A stretch of 64,000 bases of DNA from Liolophura sinensis (GCF_032854445.1 NW_027017980.1:108001-172000); one strand, 5' to 3'. Positions 1 through 13,984 are shown, counted from the stretch's first letter. Made by a program: numbers and translations. The notes: generated from the sequence alone by a model not told the origin.

Positions 1-359
1 TACATGTTCGTGTAAAAGCTGTCGATAATCCAAATATGTATCTCTGTTGCACTTGGATTGCTACTATTCACATATCAAACGTAGTGATCTTAATCAGCAT
101 GAGGAATATAAATTCCCCTAGCCTCTGGTTAGCCTAAGATTTGGCCTAAAACGCATAAACTTTACGATACGAGCATTGAAGGATGGGATACCAAAAAGTG
201 AGTGACAACTTACCGATGAGTATTAAGACGCACAGAGTGGATTTTATTTCGAATGCGGCCATAGTTAAAATTCTGTGTTCAGTCCAAAGAAGTTTGTTTT
301 CTGAAAAGAGAAAAAAAAAATGTCGTAATTTATGTTTATTAGCGACATCCTATCAAACT

Positions 360-500
360 CCAAAGTAATTCTTCTACCGCCGTACTCAAGAATTTATACC
401 CCGTACGATGGTGATGTTCATATTCATTCGTGGGGTAAACTCCAGTACCTGGATGAAACCACTGACCTTGGGCAACCAGCCGACAAACTTTCATCCACAG
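360..500 (-). mobile_element. Diverged SINE-like fragment (second subfamily)
   Basis: CCGCCGTACTCAAGAATTTA, then CCAGTACCTGGATGAAACCA and GACCTTGGGCAACCAG, a variant of the SINE 3' region with a different centre. Confidence 0.55.
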
Positions 501-1439
501 AAACAAAGAAACTGTAGTCAGAATTCATTTAAGACCCCCTAAACAGTCATACAAGCTGGTCACCACTAAACAATGACCGAGTTAAAATTTAAAAATCACG
601 ACATAATATACGGAATTTATGGCCCCAGGGTTCAAAAATTTATGCATAACACTGGTTATAGTCCAAAACTAAGCTCGGCCTGCCCATAATAAGGGTTGAG
701 AATGCTACGGAGAGCTAGGCTTGTTTGAGTGTAAATGATCATTCACGTAACTTGATATAAATAAAGTATACCTTGCATGTTAAAGTTTCACACAAGTGAA
801 AAGAAACCACACAATGGGTTAAAAATGTAAAAAAAGCCTTCATTTTTGATATACGCAAAAAAAAAGCAGAAAAAGCAGATTTCTCGACATCATCAAAAAA
901 TCACAACAGCCTGCAAGATACCGCGGGATGACGTGTTAAAGTTGATCCGAGGCCTTAAGTTTCCAGGCCTTAACAGCTTGTATCACACGACTTGCTTCTG
1001 GCAAATGGCACCGGAAATTATTAGTTGCTGTTTGGAAAATCAAAAATCCGTCATCAAGATATTTCATCACTTTAAAGCTTAACACTTGTGGCTCTCACCC
1101 AAGTCGATAGCCATATTTGAATATGTATAAATGAATGATCATGGTTTAATGCAGCATAGATGTTATCCCTAATAGCCATGTCGTGGCAAACTCACATAAG
1201 TATTCACAATATATTCCTCTGAGAACAGATGATACAGGCTGGTTTCTGGAAAGTGGTACACCATCAACATTCGTTTATTATACCATTTTTGTTTATTGTA
1301 TCCGTACAAAGCCTTAAATTCTGAAAGTGTGGTGCTGGCATAAGTTCTATATTTTGTCCGTGCACTTAGCTGATTCATTTACTTAATTATATTTAGTTTT
1401 TAACGCCATATGTTTTCCCTCATGCGATGGATTCATGTT

Positions 1440-1560
1440 CAATGCATACAAGAGAAAGGAGTGGCCGGAGAAAACCACCGGCCTTTTGCAAGTTGGTGAC
1501 AATCTTTCCCACGCCTGATATTCGGATACTTACGCCTTAATGGTAGAAAACAAGTAACCT
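1440..1560 (-). mobile_element. SINE-like fragment (second subfamily)
   Basis: GGAGTGGCCGGAGAAAACCA and GGCCTTTTGCAAGTTGGTGAC match similar blocks at 51,700 and 56,960. Confidence 0.5.
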
Positions 1561-1901
1561 TCAACAAATGTTTGACTGCACAAGTGGTCACACAAGCGTA
1601 GTTCACTGGTTATTGTCACCACGACCCATCAAAAAGTGAGAGGAGGGTAAATGTAAAAATTCCTTATCAAAGGCCGCATTTAAACCCACACCTCGTGTGC
1701 CATAGCAATTAAAAAGGCTGGTGTTTTAGCAACTCTGTCCCAGCCTGCTCCTGCGTGGCTAATTTACAATGCGTGCTATTGATTCTCACCACCAATTAAC
1801 ATACTGCACACCTTTTTTTTCAACTCTTTTCTCAGCAAAACTACGGCGTCTAACCAACCTGAACTCTCAATCCACACAAAACCAACCACGCATTAGCGAT
1901 G

Positions 1902-2034
1902 TATTTATTTATTTACTAGATTGGTGTTTTACGCGGTACTCAAGAATATTTCACTTATACGACGGCATTGGTGAGAAGCACCTGCGTCATTGCACTGTGG
2001 TGGCATGCTAACCACCTCGGCCACGTAGGCCCCT
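1902..2034 (-). mobile_element. SINE copy with internal deletion
   Basis: TATTTATTTACTAGATTGG and the CACTTATACGACGG 3' domain are joined directly to the tRNA-like head ending GTAGGCCCC. The central domain is missing. Confidence 0.8.
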
Positions 2035-2639
2035 ATCAGCGATGTACTATACACGGCTTTAAATCGGTATGGTGACCGCAGTGCAAATGCGCTTTTCCGC
2101 AGCTATGAAATAAGCTGGTGATATGTTTCTAAATACGAGGCGGTGTTAATGGGTTGACAAAAGCGCTCTGCGTGCTGTTAAAGCCTGTGGAGACTGTGTC
2201 AGTACATATACCAACTTAAGGATTGAGCCTTTTTGCAGCCTAAATTTAGGGTTGACCACAGTAACTTCGTTGACACGGCGACCTGAAACACTCTTAAAAG
2301 CCATGCTTCTTGATCCTATCTATAAGCGGTTCTCTTCTTGCTGACGTTCACAAATCTCTACTTTCCATCTCAAATTTAATTGGTTGATCTATATTTACGT
2401 GAAGAAAGTATATTAAAGGCAACATAATGGAATATGTACTTGATCAGATTCACTCTGCATTTCTCTCATTCGACCTTTACAACATACAGCTTTTTTGAAA
2501 CTTGTAACTAAATCTTAGGAATCCTATGGAATTTATCAGCGTATAATTAAGCCTTGAGATGTTTCTCCAACCACAAAAGTGCAGACAATCTGACGGTCAA
2601 CAACACTTTTTTCTGTATATTTGAAGTGAGGAGTGAGAA

Positions 2640-2745
2640 TAAAGGTCTAACTGAGGTAAACTGACAAGAGACTGTATTTCACTCGATACGTGTGACCATT
2701 TGTCAGCTATCACGGTGTGATTCCTCCTCTGGTTTTACTCTCTAT
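2640..2745 (-). repeat. Interspersed repeat B fragment
   Basis: GTCTAACTGAGGTAAACTGAC and GTGTGACCATTTGTCAGC are reverse-strand B blocks. Confidence 0.6.
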
Positions 2746-2807
2746 GTTGTACGTCTAGAATTATATAGTTAACACAGTCACGGAGTGGTCATTTTCCCCC
2801 AACCATA

Positions 2808-2926
2808 GGTCTGCCAGCAACCTGCGGATGGTCGTTTTTTCCCACCGCAATGCTGGGCACCGTCGTATAAGTGAAATATTCTTGAGTACGGCATGAAACA
2901 CCAATCAAATCAAATCAAATCAAATC
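2808..2926 (+). mobile_element. SINE 3' fragment
   Basis: From GTCTGCCAGCAACCTGCGG to a tail of AAATC repeats; the head is missing. Confidence 0.8.
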
Positions 2927-4282
2927 CTCCAAACAGAACATTATGTGTTACCGACATTTATTTGTTTATCTGCTCGCATGTCCATCAAATTTACGGAAAA
3001 AAGCAAAACAATGATTTGGATGAGATTCTGATTCCAGTTCAGCCTCGGATCAGACATCACTGCATTGTGTTTTAGTGGAACTCAAATCTGAATCCGCAAC
3101 CGGAATTTGTCTAAACGATTTTTTAAGATTTGAAAGATGCAAAGGCTTAAGTTTTCCTTCATCTTGTACTAGTACCTAGCAGAGTATTGTCTCTCTGTTG
3201 GAACGATCATACGATAACGGGTAGAAGCGCAGGTACGGGGAAATTTACTTGTTGCTCTCCTAGAGTGCCATCTGGTTTCAGATGGATTTGAATTTAAGGT
3301 GTGTCTGAGAAAACACAATCATCTAAAATTTCTAAAGTACATATTGCTTGGAAGCAGTTGTCCCAACGATCTCCTTCACGGAGACATCATTGGTAAACTA
3401 ACATTGCAGAAGCTCCCCCTGTGGTAAAATATTCTTCAAGAAGAGTTACAACCTGTTATTGTGATTCATATTCAAATGGATTCTTTGTGGAACCTTTAAT
3501 ATCGAATGGTCCACTTGGCAAAACATAAAAACATATTTTTTCAAGGGTTTGATTGCAATCTTTATTTTACATCTGTTGTCAATTTATAGTTTTAGTGATG
3601 CAGGACACTGGAGAGTGGCCTGATACAACCATTGCCCATTTTCCAGATACCTGACAAATTTCCTTAAAATGTAGGCAAACCATTATTTTACAAAATGGTA
3701 AAACGTCAACGAAACTTAATTATTCGCTGGCTATAGAATTGTGTGGATTGCAGACATGTGTCAGGTGTCCAAATCTGCAGCAGAAAGCTTGTCTTGGTAA
3801 AAACTCAACTTGGTGAAATAATCACTGATTGCTGCTTTTTTTTTCACTTGTACGATATTGCGCCAGTATGTTCTAGGTGGGGGAAACTCCTTATTGAAAA
3901 CTACCCACCTTTGGCCTTATACTGGCCGTCGTTTATCAGTGTTACATGTCATCTTAATGGTGACATATACGCATATGCAAAATGACCGCTAATTCGTGAG
4001 TTGTTTACATCACAATTTTGCACAATGTCAACACAAAGGAGTAAAGCAAAGGATAACATTGTCTAAAAGTGCGAGTATCAGGCAGAAGGCATTCGGCATG
4101 TCTCTGACACCGGCTAGTTATTTCAATGCTGTTCACTATGATTTACCATTGTCTTCGTGCCGGACATGGAAATATTACATATATATGATCTCTGAAATTC
4201 TTCACAAACCTTATAACAAAGTTTTACATTAGTTTGCTTTGTGTCAAAATTATGATTTAAGTCAAAATCTAATTTGCGCATA
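2927..4282. other. Non-coding stretch
   Basis: No gene recognised. 3,850-3,930 (CTTGTACGATATTG, GGTGGGGGAAACTCC) faintly resembles the second SINE subfamily. Confidence 0.55.
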
Positions 4283-4548
4283 GGGGCCTCCATGGCTCAG
4301 TTGGTTAGCGCGCTATCGCAGCGTAATAACCCAGAAGCCTATCACCAATGCAGTCTATGTGAATTCAAGTCCAGCTCATGCTGGCTTCCTCTCCAGCCGT
4401 ATCTGTGAAAGTCTGCCGGCAACCTGCGGATGGTCGTGGGTTTTCCCGGGCTGTGCCCTGTTTGCTCCCGCTTAAATGCTGGCCGCCGTCGTATAAGTAA
4501 AATATTCTTGAGTACGGCGTAAAACACCAATCAAATAAACAAATAAAT
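4283..4548 (+). mobile_element. tRNA-derived SINE, near full length, with target-site duplication
   Basis: Starts GGGGCCTCCATGGCTCAGTTGG (pol III A box TGGCTCAGTTGG) and has a B-box-like GTTCAAGTCC. The central domain reads GCAACCTGCGGATGGTCGTG and the 3' domain GTAAAATATTCTTGAGTACGG. The tail is TCAAATAAACAAATAAATAA. Flanking copies AATTTGCGCA (4,271-4,280) and AATTTGTGCA (4,549-4,558) form a 10-bp target duplication with one mismatch. This is the reference copy for the family in this window. Confidence 0.9.
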
Positions 4549-4559
4549 AATTTGTGCAG

Positions 4560-7500
4560 AAATGGCAAATTAAAAAACACTCCCCCTACGTACTGCGCTA
4601 TTTCCAAAACACGTAAATCAATCGTGTTAAAATTGGTTCACATCAGTTCATGGTTAAAGAATATTCTTTCAAATCAAACACAATATTTTTTTTTGATGTA
4701 AACATTAAGGATGTCGTTGCCAAAGAGATTCGAAGTTCGAAGCTACAAGTCCAGTTCAAATTATGTTCTAGGGCGTAGCTTACTTCGCCCCTAAATCAGG
4801 ATTTGGCGGAGTCTAAAACTGCATCAATTTGACGTAACTGAACATTGGGTATTTTCAGTTGGCTATATCTTTCATAGCGATACTAAAAAGGCTTCATAAT
4901 TACAAACACATTTACATTCATATGTTAGATGTCTTAAAATTATAAAAATAAAAAATGTAGAAAAATATTATTTCTAACCTATTCGAGGCATTAGCTATGG
5001 GCTAAACGCCTCGGCTTACCTCCTCAACCCCGTTTTACAAAGTTGTAACAATAATGATAATAACTACAATAATCATAATGGAATGGAAGGTACCCGTTAT
5101 GTTAAGATAAACGCCATAACTAGCAAGGCATGCCAAGTAATTTATCAAGGGAACAATACAATGAAAAAAAAGTCATTTAACTGAAATCAAATGCAATGTG
5201 GCGGTTTTGGAGCCCATGAAGCTGATCATCACACGTCCACCATTCAAAAAGTCTTTTAGTTAGAGAGGTAGACGAAATGACGTTTGAATAAAAAAAATTA
5301 ACTTACATGAAGCTCTTTTCCTTTGAATTTCGGGCGGTTGAAGCCGGTATTTTTCACCTTCCAAGTCCTGTCGCTTATCCTCTCGAGTTAATGTTTGTCC
5401 CTCTACCCCTATTTGCTCTCCCTGATCAGATCCCAGTGGCCTACAACGAAATGAACTGCCTTTTCTGTACTAAGTACCTTCCCCTGTGACGTCAGAAAAT
5501 CACGAGCGTTTTGAGCCAATGGTGAAGGGGCTGTGCGCGTGACGCGCGAGGGTTCCTGCTGCTATTGAAGCTGTCCGATGCCGTATGATTTGCCTCGAAT
5601 TGGTTGTTGGAACATTCGATACTTCATCAAGAGGCTATTGTACAGACTCCGAGGTATCATCACTTACGCCCCCGACGCACGGAAAACTTCCAAGTAAACT
5701 CGATGTGTCCAAACAAATAAACTAATCGCTATGGCAAATTCCCCAAAACAGACGGACTAAAATGACGCTGCGTCCCGGCCTGCTGGTGGTCGCCCGATAA
5801 ATCGAGTGTATTTATAACTGCCTGAGCAGCGATGCAAGGGTTTCATACAGCGCACATTATCGATTGGGTTTTTCAGGAAATTGTCGGTATGATATACACC
5901 GTTAGCCAGCCATACAAGTCTTTCATAAGATACAAATATCGCGAACTATCGTTTATTCGTCAAGGTGCAGTCGAAATTGCTTTTGGATGTTTTGGAGAGA
6001 AAAAAAAAACAATGTTTGTTTCGTGCATAAACAAATTTACATAGTATACAAAAATACCATATTTAATGTCCCGTTTGAAACCGATTTGCACTTTTTCAAA
6101 AAGAGGAGTTACTCAATTTGTAGTCAACATGAAACACCCATATCGTTTACAAAGGCAGCACAAATCATTTGAGATAACTAGTGCATCAGAAACACTAGCC
6201 AGCTCCACTAACAGTAGAGACCTGGTGTGTACTGGAAATGGCAAACGTGCCCACAATATTCTACCGGAGATCAACATTTCCGGTAATAAAAAGACCTCCT
6301 ATTTATGAACAAGGACTTAACAGTCGAGAGAAAACCAAGTAGAACCACGGTAGACCAATTCCGAAGACGATCACCAAGTGAGGGCTGTGTTTTCTGTACA
6401 GAACGAATACCACAATAATGGTAGTAAGTACCTATATTTCAAGAGCTCTGGTACTAACTATATGCGCTATAAAAACAGGTCCTCAGTAATGGAAGAGGAT
6501 TTTATAGTAAAAGGGGTACTTGAGTACTAGTACTGGAGTACTTGTCCATTAAATAGTGGAATGTTCGTGATAGGAGAGTCTCTGGGAATACCGTCTTACA
6601 GATTGATCCATGCATGGTTAAGGCCAAATTTTAACATGAAGATGAACAACTGAGGTTTAACCACAGACTGACAATATTTCAGCCATTTCGTGGTGAGCTT
6701 ACCATACAGGCAAATGTAAAATCTGGACCCGCCAATCAAAATCAGGTTAATTCTCCATGTATTTACACCACCCTCGTGTATTGATGCGTCTATAGAGGGA
6801 GGTATGAAAGCCAAAATCTAATGACCTACTGTGTCTGCATGAGTGAAGTGAGATGTTTAAAAGTCGAAGAGCTGCAAATGATAACAATGCGGCAATACTG
6901 TAAAGAAACAAGTGATAGTAAGAGACAGTGATGGTAAAATTAGCGTATGTACAGACGACGAATGACAAGTTAATAGACAAAAATTAGCTGTGCTAATTGA
7001 AAGCGTGATTCAGTCGTCAAATGAATGTTGACACAATATGTTAGCATAAAAATCATCATTACTTTCTGGAAACTGCATGAATGTTATTGTGTCAAATCGA
7101 TGGCGTTTGTATCACGCAGGTTGCGACGCCAGCTTTACTCGCAGACTTCACACGGGGGTGATATATACGCACTCATCAAAGGATGCTTTTTACCTCTCCC
7201 TTTGTGCAATGCCGAGTTACCGAAGCAACAGCTAAACAGCCCTAAACGATCATCAATGTTATGTCCATTTGAATGTTTAAGTCAGTGATCTACTTACCGT
7301 AACTTATAGGTTCTGTGATTCAATTTTGTATCGTAGGCTTACTGGGTAACTCAGTATATCAGTTTGGGTTTAGACAACAACAAACTGCTATGTTACTTGG
7401 CTGAAAAGGTCATTGGTCTACTCCTATTAAGCTTAAGTCCCCCCCCCCCACCCATTAACCTGTCATATAAGTGAGCGATATTTGAGTAAAGTGTTAAATA

Positions 7501-10374
7501 CCAAAAGAAAAAAAAATAATAATAGAAAGATAAATAAATAAATACATAAGTGTCTCCTAGAATTAAGTCTTGAAGGAAACAGACTCGACGCTAATTGGCT
7601 GACAGCGGAGATAGGGTTTACTGGGTTAAATAGTACAACCTTGGCAGCGCTTAAATAAATCTACCACACCTAAAATTCAGCTTAGGCAAGGCTATAGATT
7701 ATAGTTTACTATAGATACGAACGCCATGCTGGTGGACAGGACAAGTGGTTCAGGACAAACGGCGATTTACCGTCAAGAAGGCCGTATACGAATAATGGGA
7801 AAAAGTACAGCTTCGGCCCAACTTGTTATAGGCAGGAAAGATTTAAAATTCGAACATGAAAGAGTCGTTCAAATGTATGGCTTTCATAATGTTATATTAG
7901 AGTTATTAGGTACAAAAGTTGTTATTAATAGATCAAACCCAACACGACAACAACTTAATTCTCCTCCATTGATCAGGCTGAACTGCGGCTTTTCCCTATC
8001 TCAATAAACTTTACATCGCCACCGACCATTGACAACATCGGCCATTGAAGCTGTCGCATCGAGACCTTGTCGACCTTTTCCGTCCAAGTGATACATTAAA
8101 AGGTTTCAGTGAACAATAGGAATACGGCTGCCGCTGTTTTGTTTGCAAAGCCAACTGTATTATTAGATACTATTAGATTACACCGTTAATCAGACACGTG
8201 TTTTGTCCGGTACACGCCTGTGCGCTAGAAGAGGCAACGAGAATCGGATTGTACTATAGCAGTATCACAGAAAAACACTAATCCAGGCTCCTTAACACAT
8301 AGCTGTCGGATTACAAGATGTCCATCTCGTCAATAGCTTTCAGCGCAGCCTCCAAGATCATGTCTTGTTAACAGGTAACCCTCTTTACCTGTCTACTAGA
8401 GTTAAACAAATACGATTATTTTACCGGTGGAAACGTCGATGTGGAAGGCCTAAGGAATGAGTGCGAAAATGTACACTAATACTTGGCTTATATGTTCATG
8501 AGTTATATAAAACAAACAGATTTAATAAACAATAAACATTTTCCACGATAATAGTTGTAGTAGCCATATCAACGCATCTAACTTTATCAACTTAAATGCC
8601 ATAAAAAAGGCTACAAACATATGCCTCGTCAAGGGGAGCGAACTAAAACCATATGCTGCAATAAAGATAGCAATCTACAGACATATTTAGTGCATATTAA
8701 TTAGGACAAACTACAGGTATTTAGCCCTCATGTAATAGAACGAACGTCAGGCATATGCCTTACTAAATAGCCCAAGTGAACGAACTACATGAACATGTCT
8801 CATTAGGTAGGGCAAACTGCACATATATGAGATAGAGCCAACTGTAGGCATATATTTTCCAGAGGCTATCTAAAATTTAATTATATTCAACAGATTTTTT
8901 TAAATGTTTAGACAATATCTATTTGTTGTTGTCGTTGCTTTTGAAGTTCGGATAAAGGGGTAATGGTAATAGAAGCCATTTCGTGAATGTCTGCTATTCT
9001 GTGGAACCGAACCAAAAATATAACGTCGATTATGCATTCTTCGTTCGCCATCATTTCGGTGTATCCCAATGGCGACGGCACTGGAGTAGTCTCTCTTGTG
9101 CCCGAAAAGTTGCATTCTGGGAAGCAGATTTTCTAATGATAGCGAACGTAGCATCGGCATTTACCGAGGACGTTAATGTTTTAGTCGGATTCCCTGTGCC
9201 CGGGTCAATACGGATCGTGTTTTCGGGGCTAAGCCGAGACGGGATATGCATGAAGATTTGTACGCGCGATTGCTAAGAACTGAGGCGGACGAATATACTA
9301 TAATCTCCGCGCGAAACGATTGAGAGATCGAAATTAAACCAGCCGAGGTCCCTGTGGTTAAGAGTAAAAAAAGTCGCCACAGAGGCATCGACACACGAAA
9401 CCAACAAACTATTCAACAAGTTAATGCTATTCTGGGACGGGAACGAGGGAGAATACAAAACAGTCGAGGATCTATCACACTTGATTGACCACCCACGCTG
9501 TATGTCTATCTCACATCTCTAAGAAAATGTTTTAAAACATTCATTTATAACCCGAGTAAATCCTAATCCAGGACAAACTTAATCCTCTTCCACTGAGCCC
9601 GTGGCTGACATTTCAGCATGAGTTTGATGCAATTCGTCCGAGAATTGGGTCGCATTGGCGCTATTCATTTCCCCGAGGAAAGAGACTTCACCACTGGGAG
9701 AACCAAAAGCTAAAATTGTTAATCGGGGCCTGGAAGTTTTGGCTGCCTGGCTGGTTGATGTCTGAACGGCGTTCTTTTGTGGTATCACCCTTTCGTGGTG
9801 TTGCCTTTTCGCATTTATATCCAAAAGAATAGTCGAAAGTATGTAAAGGAAAGTTTCAACAGTATGATTTCTGTGATAGGCTAGCAAGATAACAAATGGT
9901 TTAGGACCACACAGCCTGTTTTGTCACTCTCGAACAATGTAATGTTGCATAACGCTAAATATTATATTAACCTTCGCTTGTTTGGTCATAAATGGGTTAC
10001 TACTATAGCTTATATTGAATCTTTCTTTGCTTGGAAATCCGGGAAAAGGTACTTGTAGTCGCATACGCGGAATTTTTCCACCGGATAAAAGACAGATAAG
10101 ATATTCTCCCCAGCACTGATACGCCCTAAAACACATTTGCTATCACAAGAAATATCTTAATACTTACACAGCTTGTTTTAAACCATTAACCTTTATTAAT
10201 TTTATGCTATAGTGAAATATTTGATCTCCTTCTTTAAGGGAAACACAAGACGAACGTAGGATATATTTCCCTGCTGCCATAGTAACCTACTGTATGTACA
10301 AGCGCTCTGCTCAATTTCCTCCCACTATAAAACGGGTCACACCTAAGACCTTCAAAGAGGAAGTTGTAGCTTCC
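4560..10374. other. Long stretch without a recognised gene
   Basis: No convincing coding sequence. A poly-C run lies near 7,440 and a GC-richer patch at 5,480-5,560. Open frames at 7,726-8,007 and 8,983-9,276 are not recognisable. A reverse-strand frame at 9,583-9,830 could be a terminal exon (see findings). Confidence 0.5.
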
Positions 10375-10685
10375 TTGCTTGGCGTTCAGCATGAAGGGGA
10401 CAGTGCAACGACTGGTTGACCCGTTTAAGTATATTAGCTTCGGAGAGACGACTCACCTGCCTTCGGTAAGTCGTCTCAGTGAAGCAGCACTATATAAAAG
10501 AGCGGTGGAAATTCGTCCTGCAACAAGGAGGCGCATTACATGCACTCTTAGGACTCCTTCGTCGTCATATTACTGAAAAATTGTTAAGTACGACTTTACA
10601 ACCTAAGCACTCACTCCTCCCACCATAATGCTGGTGTATAAGTGAAATATAAGAACAGCGTAAAACATCAATGAAATAAATAAGT
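10375..10685 (+). repeat. Dispersed repeat D followed by a SINE tail
   Basis: 10,375-10,615 matches the reverse complement of 52,495-52,738 (CATGAAGGGGACAGTGCAAC, GACTGGTTGACCCG, CAACAAGGAGGC). It is followed at once by the SINE 3' domain CCACCATAATGCTGG and an AAAT-type tail. Probably a second SINE-like family sharing the 3' module. Confidence 0.7.
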
Positions 10686-11379
10686 ATGTATATAGCTGGA
10701 TACATACAAAGCAACTTTTTTTGAAGATGACACTTGTTATTTCGCCTCAAGGAGCAAGTATGTCAACAGTTTACAAATGTGTCATACTCAATATTCTAGA
10801 CGTTAAATGCGAATAAAACTGAACGAGAAATGCCTGCAGTTTCACGGCTTCCAGTTTCACGAATGTCTTTTAGTTGCTGCTTCAGAACAGAACACATTGC
10901 GACATGACAATATTTATAACAGTCGTTCAGCACGATGGGATATTAAGATATGCAGTTCGTTTTCGGGAATCATGGACGGTTCAAGAGCATGTAATCCTCT
11001 TATCCTCTTGACTAACCCTCTTGGTTAGTGTGGGTCAAGTTTACTACATTCCAGGTATCACGGAATCACAAATTGGTGCAAATTACAAATTTTTAGCTTT
11101 CATGGTTTTCGATGCACAGGCCACTGAAATTAAGTAACTTCGAAATCCTAAAATTAGTTTTTAACCATGTCTAAAAACTGTACAAACACAGACAAAACAC
11201 AAAGCAGATTTGAAGTTAGTGGCGCCTAATACACCGGAAAACATACAAAAATCAAAGCCTTGTATCTTTGACAAGCAGATTAAGCAAAGTAACCAAAACC
11301 CCCACCCCACCCCTACCCCTCCACGCCCCATCCCCCATTTTCCAACTTTGATACAATGATTAAATTATCTGTTGTCTCT

Positions 11380-11530
11380 TCCATTGTGTAACTTTGACAC
11401 ACCAGTCAAATGATTGATATCCCTAGCCTCTTGTAACTTTGACACACCAGTCAAATGATTGATATCCCTAGCCTCTTGTAACTTTGACACACTGAGCAAA
11501 TGATTTGACCTCCCTTCCCACACTCCAACA
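11380..11530. repeat. Minisatellite, ~45-bp period, first array
   Basis: TGTAACTTTGACACACCAGTC followed by AAATGATTGATATCCCTAG, about three units. The open frame on the reverse strand is produced by the repeat. Confidence 0.75.
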
Positions 11531-11869
11531 CTCCCCACACTCCGCGACCCTCTCTTTAAAAACATAATGATAGACTTTAATGATGCTGTCAGGATATTTC
11601 TTTTTTGGCCCTCTTTTAGGCAAACACTAGACACTACATGCTAAGGATTTTTCCTTCTGGCAGAGTAAAAAAAAAACATTCAAAGTGAATAGATACAACG
11701 GATGTGACAACGTTTGTTTAGTTTTCATGGGAAAGCATGGCAACAGCCTGTCCGTGCGTCATAGAAATTACCACTCAGTGTTCTAGAAACGAGAGAGTGG
11801 GAGAAGAAATGTGATCTGTCTGTAAGCATTTGAGACAGACTGAATGATCTGTTTTGACCGACTCTATCT

Positions 11870-12200
11870 TTTCACGTTGACAAACTGAGTGAATGACTTT
11901 GGCTTCCTTTCCATCTTTCAACTTTCACTTTATGAGTGAATGATTTTGGCCAGGTTTTCAGCTTGTAACTTTGACACACTAAGTGAATGATTTTGGTCTG
12001 GCTTCTATCTTGCAACTGGGTGAATGATTTTGATCTAGCTTCCATCTTGTGATTTTGATACACTGAAAGCATGACTTTATTCTCTCTTCCATCTTGTAAC
12101 TTTGCACATGGGGCGAATGGTTTTATTCTGGCTAACATCTTGTAACTTTGTCACACTAAATGCATGAATTTGATCTGGCTTCCATCTTGTAACACTGTTG
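11870..12200. repeat. Minisatellite, ~45-bp period, second degenerate array
   Basis: About seven to eight diverged units with GTAACTTTGACACACT, GAATGATTTTGG and CTTCCATCTT; related to the array at 11,380. Confidence 0.7.
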
Positions 12201-13224
12201 GCAATTCCGTGCCATCATGGGTGGCGCCATTGAACAAAAACCAGGTGAATAAATGTACGACTTGTTTGCTAAGTGGTGCATAGTTTTATGAAATGTAATG
12301 TAAAAAGATAGGTATTTCAAAAGAAATTACTTTTTTAGTGTGGTGTCTAACAAAGTCATATAAATAAAACAATCAAAAGGAATATCCCGGTAATTCTTTC
12401 AATTAAAGTAGTTTTAATCCCATTATTTGGCGATTCCACCGAATTACTATAACACATCAATTAATAAATATTATTTAATGTATTGATCTGATTAATTGGT
12501 TATTTATCCGTATTTCGATCAATCAAGGCATTCAGTGAACATAAATGTGACAGACATGCAATTATTATCTGAGGGTATTTCGTTTCGAATGACAAGATGC
12601 TGTGGAAAACAACTCGACGATAGAATAACATTCCTCAGCGTTTATTTGCAAGGCGTTTCAGAATCGTTGATCTTCACAAATTACAATCTTGAGCCCTGGC
12701 TGTTCAAATCAATACGTAATTTTCAACTGAAAAATTCGCAACGCAGAAACCCTCTCGAGGTATTGGTCGGAAAATCTGATAATAAGTCAAGGGCGAATCA
12801 TGTGTTAAGCCCCTTTCTCACGGCTCAATTTGTCGTACCGATTTTGTAGCCTACAACAAACCTGAAACACCTCAGATGTCAAGGAATACAGACCCGTAGG
12901 AAATAGATTTTGTTTTATTTGATATCCACACGACAACTCGCATCGTGTGAACGCATCTGAATGGGTTTTAGCGGTGAGGACATTAATGAGGAATTTTTCT
13001 TTTGTTTTTGGAACAAGTCACTCTACATGTAGATCGGTTTGACAAATTTGTGATTTTCTCATCACTGGGCCAGTAAATTAACCATAGGAACTTACGTTTA
13101 AGTCAACGTCTTGCGGAATGTCGCAGCTATTGCAAATTGGCGTTTGTTTTCTTTAGAACTTATATCAGCTTCTATTGTATTCGTGAACCAGAAGGTAATA
13201 TATAATGTAACATATACAACATAG
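12201..13224. other. Non-coding stretch
   Basis: The open frame 12,496-12,849 (117 residues) is the longest here but shows no family resemblance and no supporting neighbours. Confidence 0.5.
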
Positions 13225-13645
13225 AGCATAAACCCAGCGCAACTACGACTACATCAAAGAGCGTTAACCTAGCGCAACTACGACGGAGTGACAGATGGCA
13301 AATCGTCACACGATGGAATACGCCCTCTTAATCTCAGTTACATAACCTCAATTGACCTCAGTTACATACCCCCGCCCCCCCCCCTCCTCCCTCCCCCCTC
13401 CCCCCTCCACCTCCTCAACATCATGGTTCAAGCAGAATTGGGTAAACGTATGCAGTGATGTTAATTGCAATATTAACATCACTGGTCTAGAATAACTCAA
13501 AATGTTACATTGTCATCGCATTTAATACACAAATACACTAAATACAATACAAAGGGACCAGAATGCGGGGATATTAAGTCCAGCCACAGAATCCAAGTTT
13601 ATACAGGAATACAATATAATTAGACTAAAGCACAGAAAATAAAGT
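13225..13645 (+). repeat. Interspersed repeat B, long copy
   Basis: Contains GTGACAGATGGCAAATCGTC, AGTGATGTTAATTGCAATAT, CACTGGTCTAGAATAACTC and CAGAATCCAAGTTTATACAGG. These are the landmark blocks of a family seen about ten times here. It contains a C-rich stretch at 13,368-13,415. No coding sequence. Confidence 0.7.
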
Positions 13646-13984
13646 CTGAGAAACAACAACAGTCACAACAGTAGTACGGTCTCTTGTCAGTTTGCTTTAG
13701 TTATGGTTTTCTTTTAATTCCAGGGAGATAAAAGATCTCTCAGCTTGGCACCTCCTTTATAAAAGACCTAATTTGTGCAGTGTAGTGTCGTTTTCATTCT
13801 TAAAACAGAATCAGTGCTCCCGCGTTCGCTGTTTCTTGTGAAGCCTCTCATCGTCACGATAGACATATGAGCAGTTCCAGTCGAAGCGCACCTGAGATTC
13901 TTATATTTCGATTAATAACAACTTATGAAGTATGTATGCAGCCTATTTACTGTTAAACTGTTACTTCATATATTACCTCAGTAT

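Larger units (their letters stand above)
1..1900. other. Non-coding stretch
   Basis: AT-rich sequence. Apart from the two SINE-like fragments I see no gene; the short open frames have no recognisable content. Confidence 0.6.

Noticed and set aside
4283-4360. tRNA gene
   Set aside because: A and B boxes are present, but the sequence does not fold as a tRNA and belongs to a dispersed SINE family.
12496-12849. 117-residue forward frame as a gene
   Set aside because: No recognisable motif, no splice or promoter context; length is within chance for AT-rich DNA of this size.
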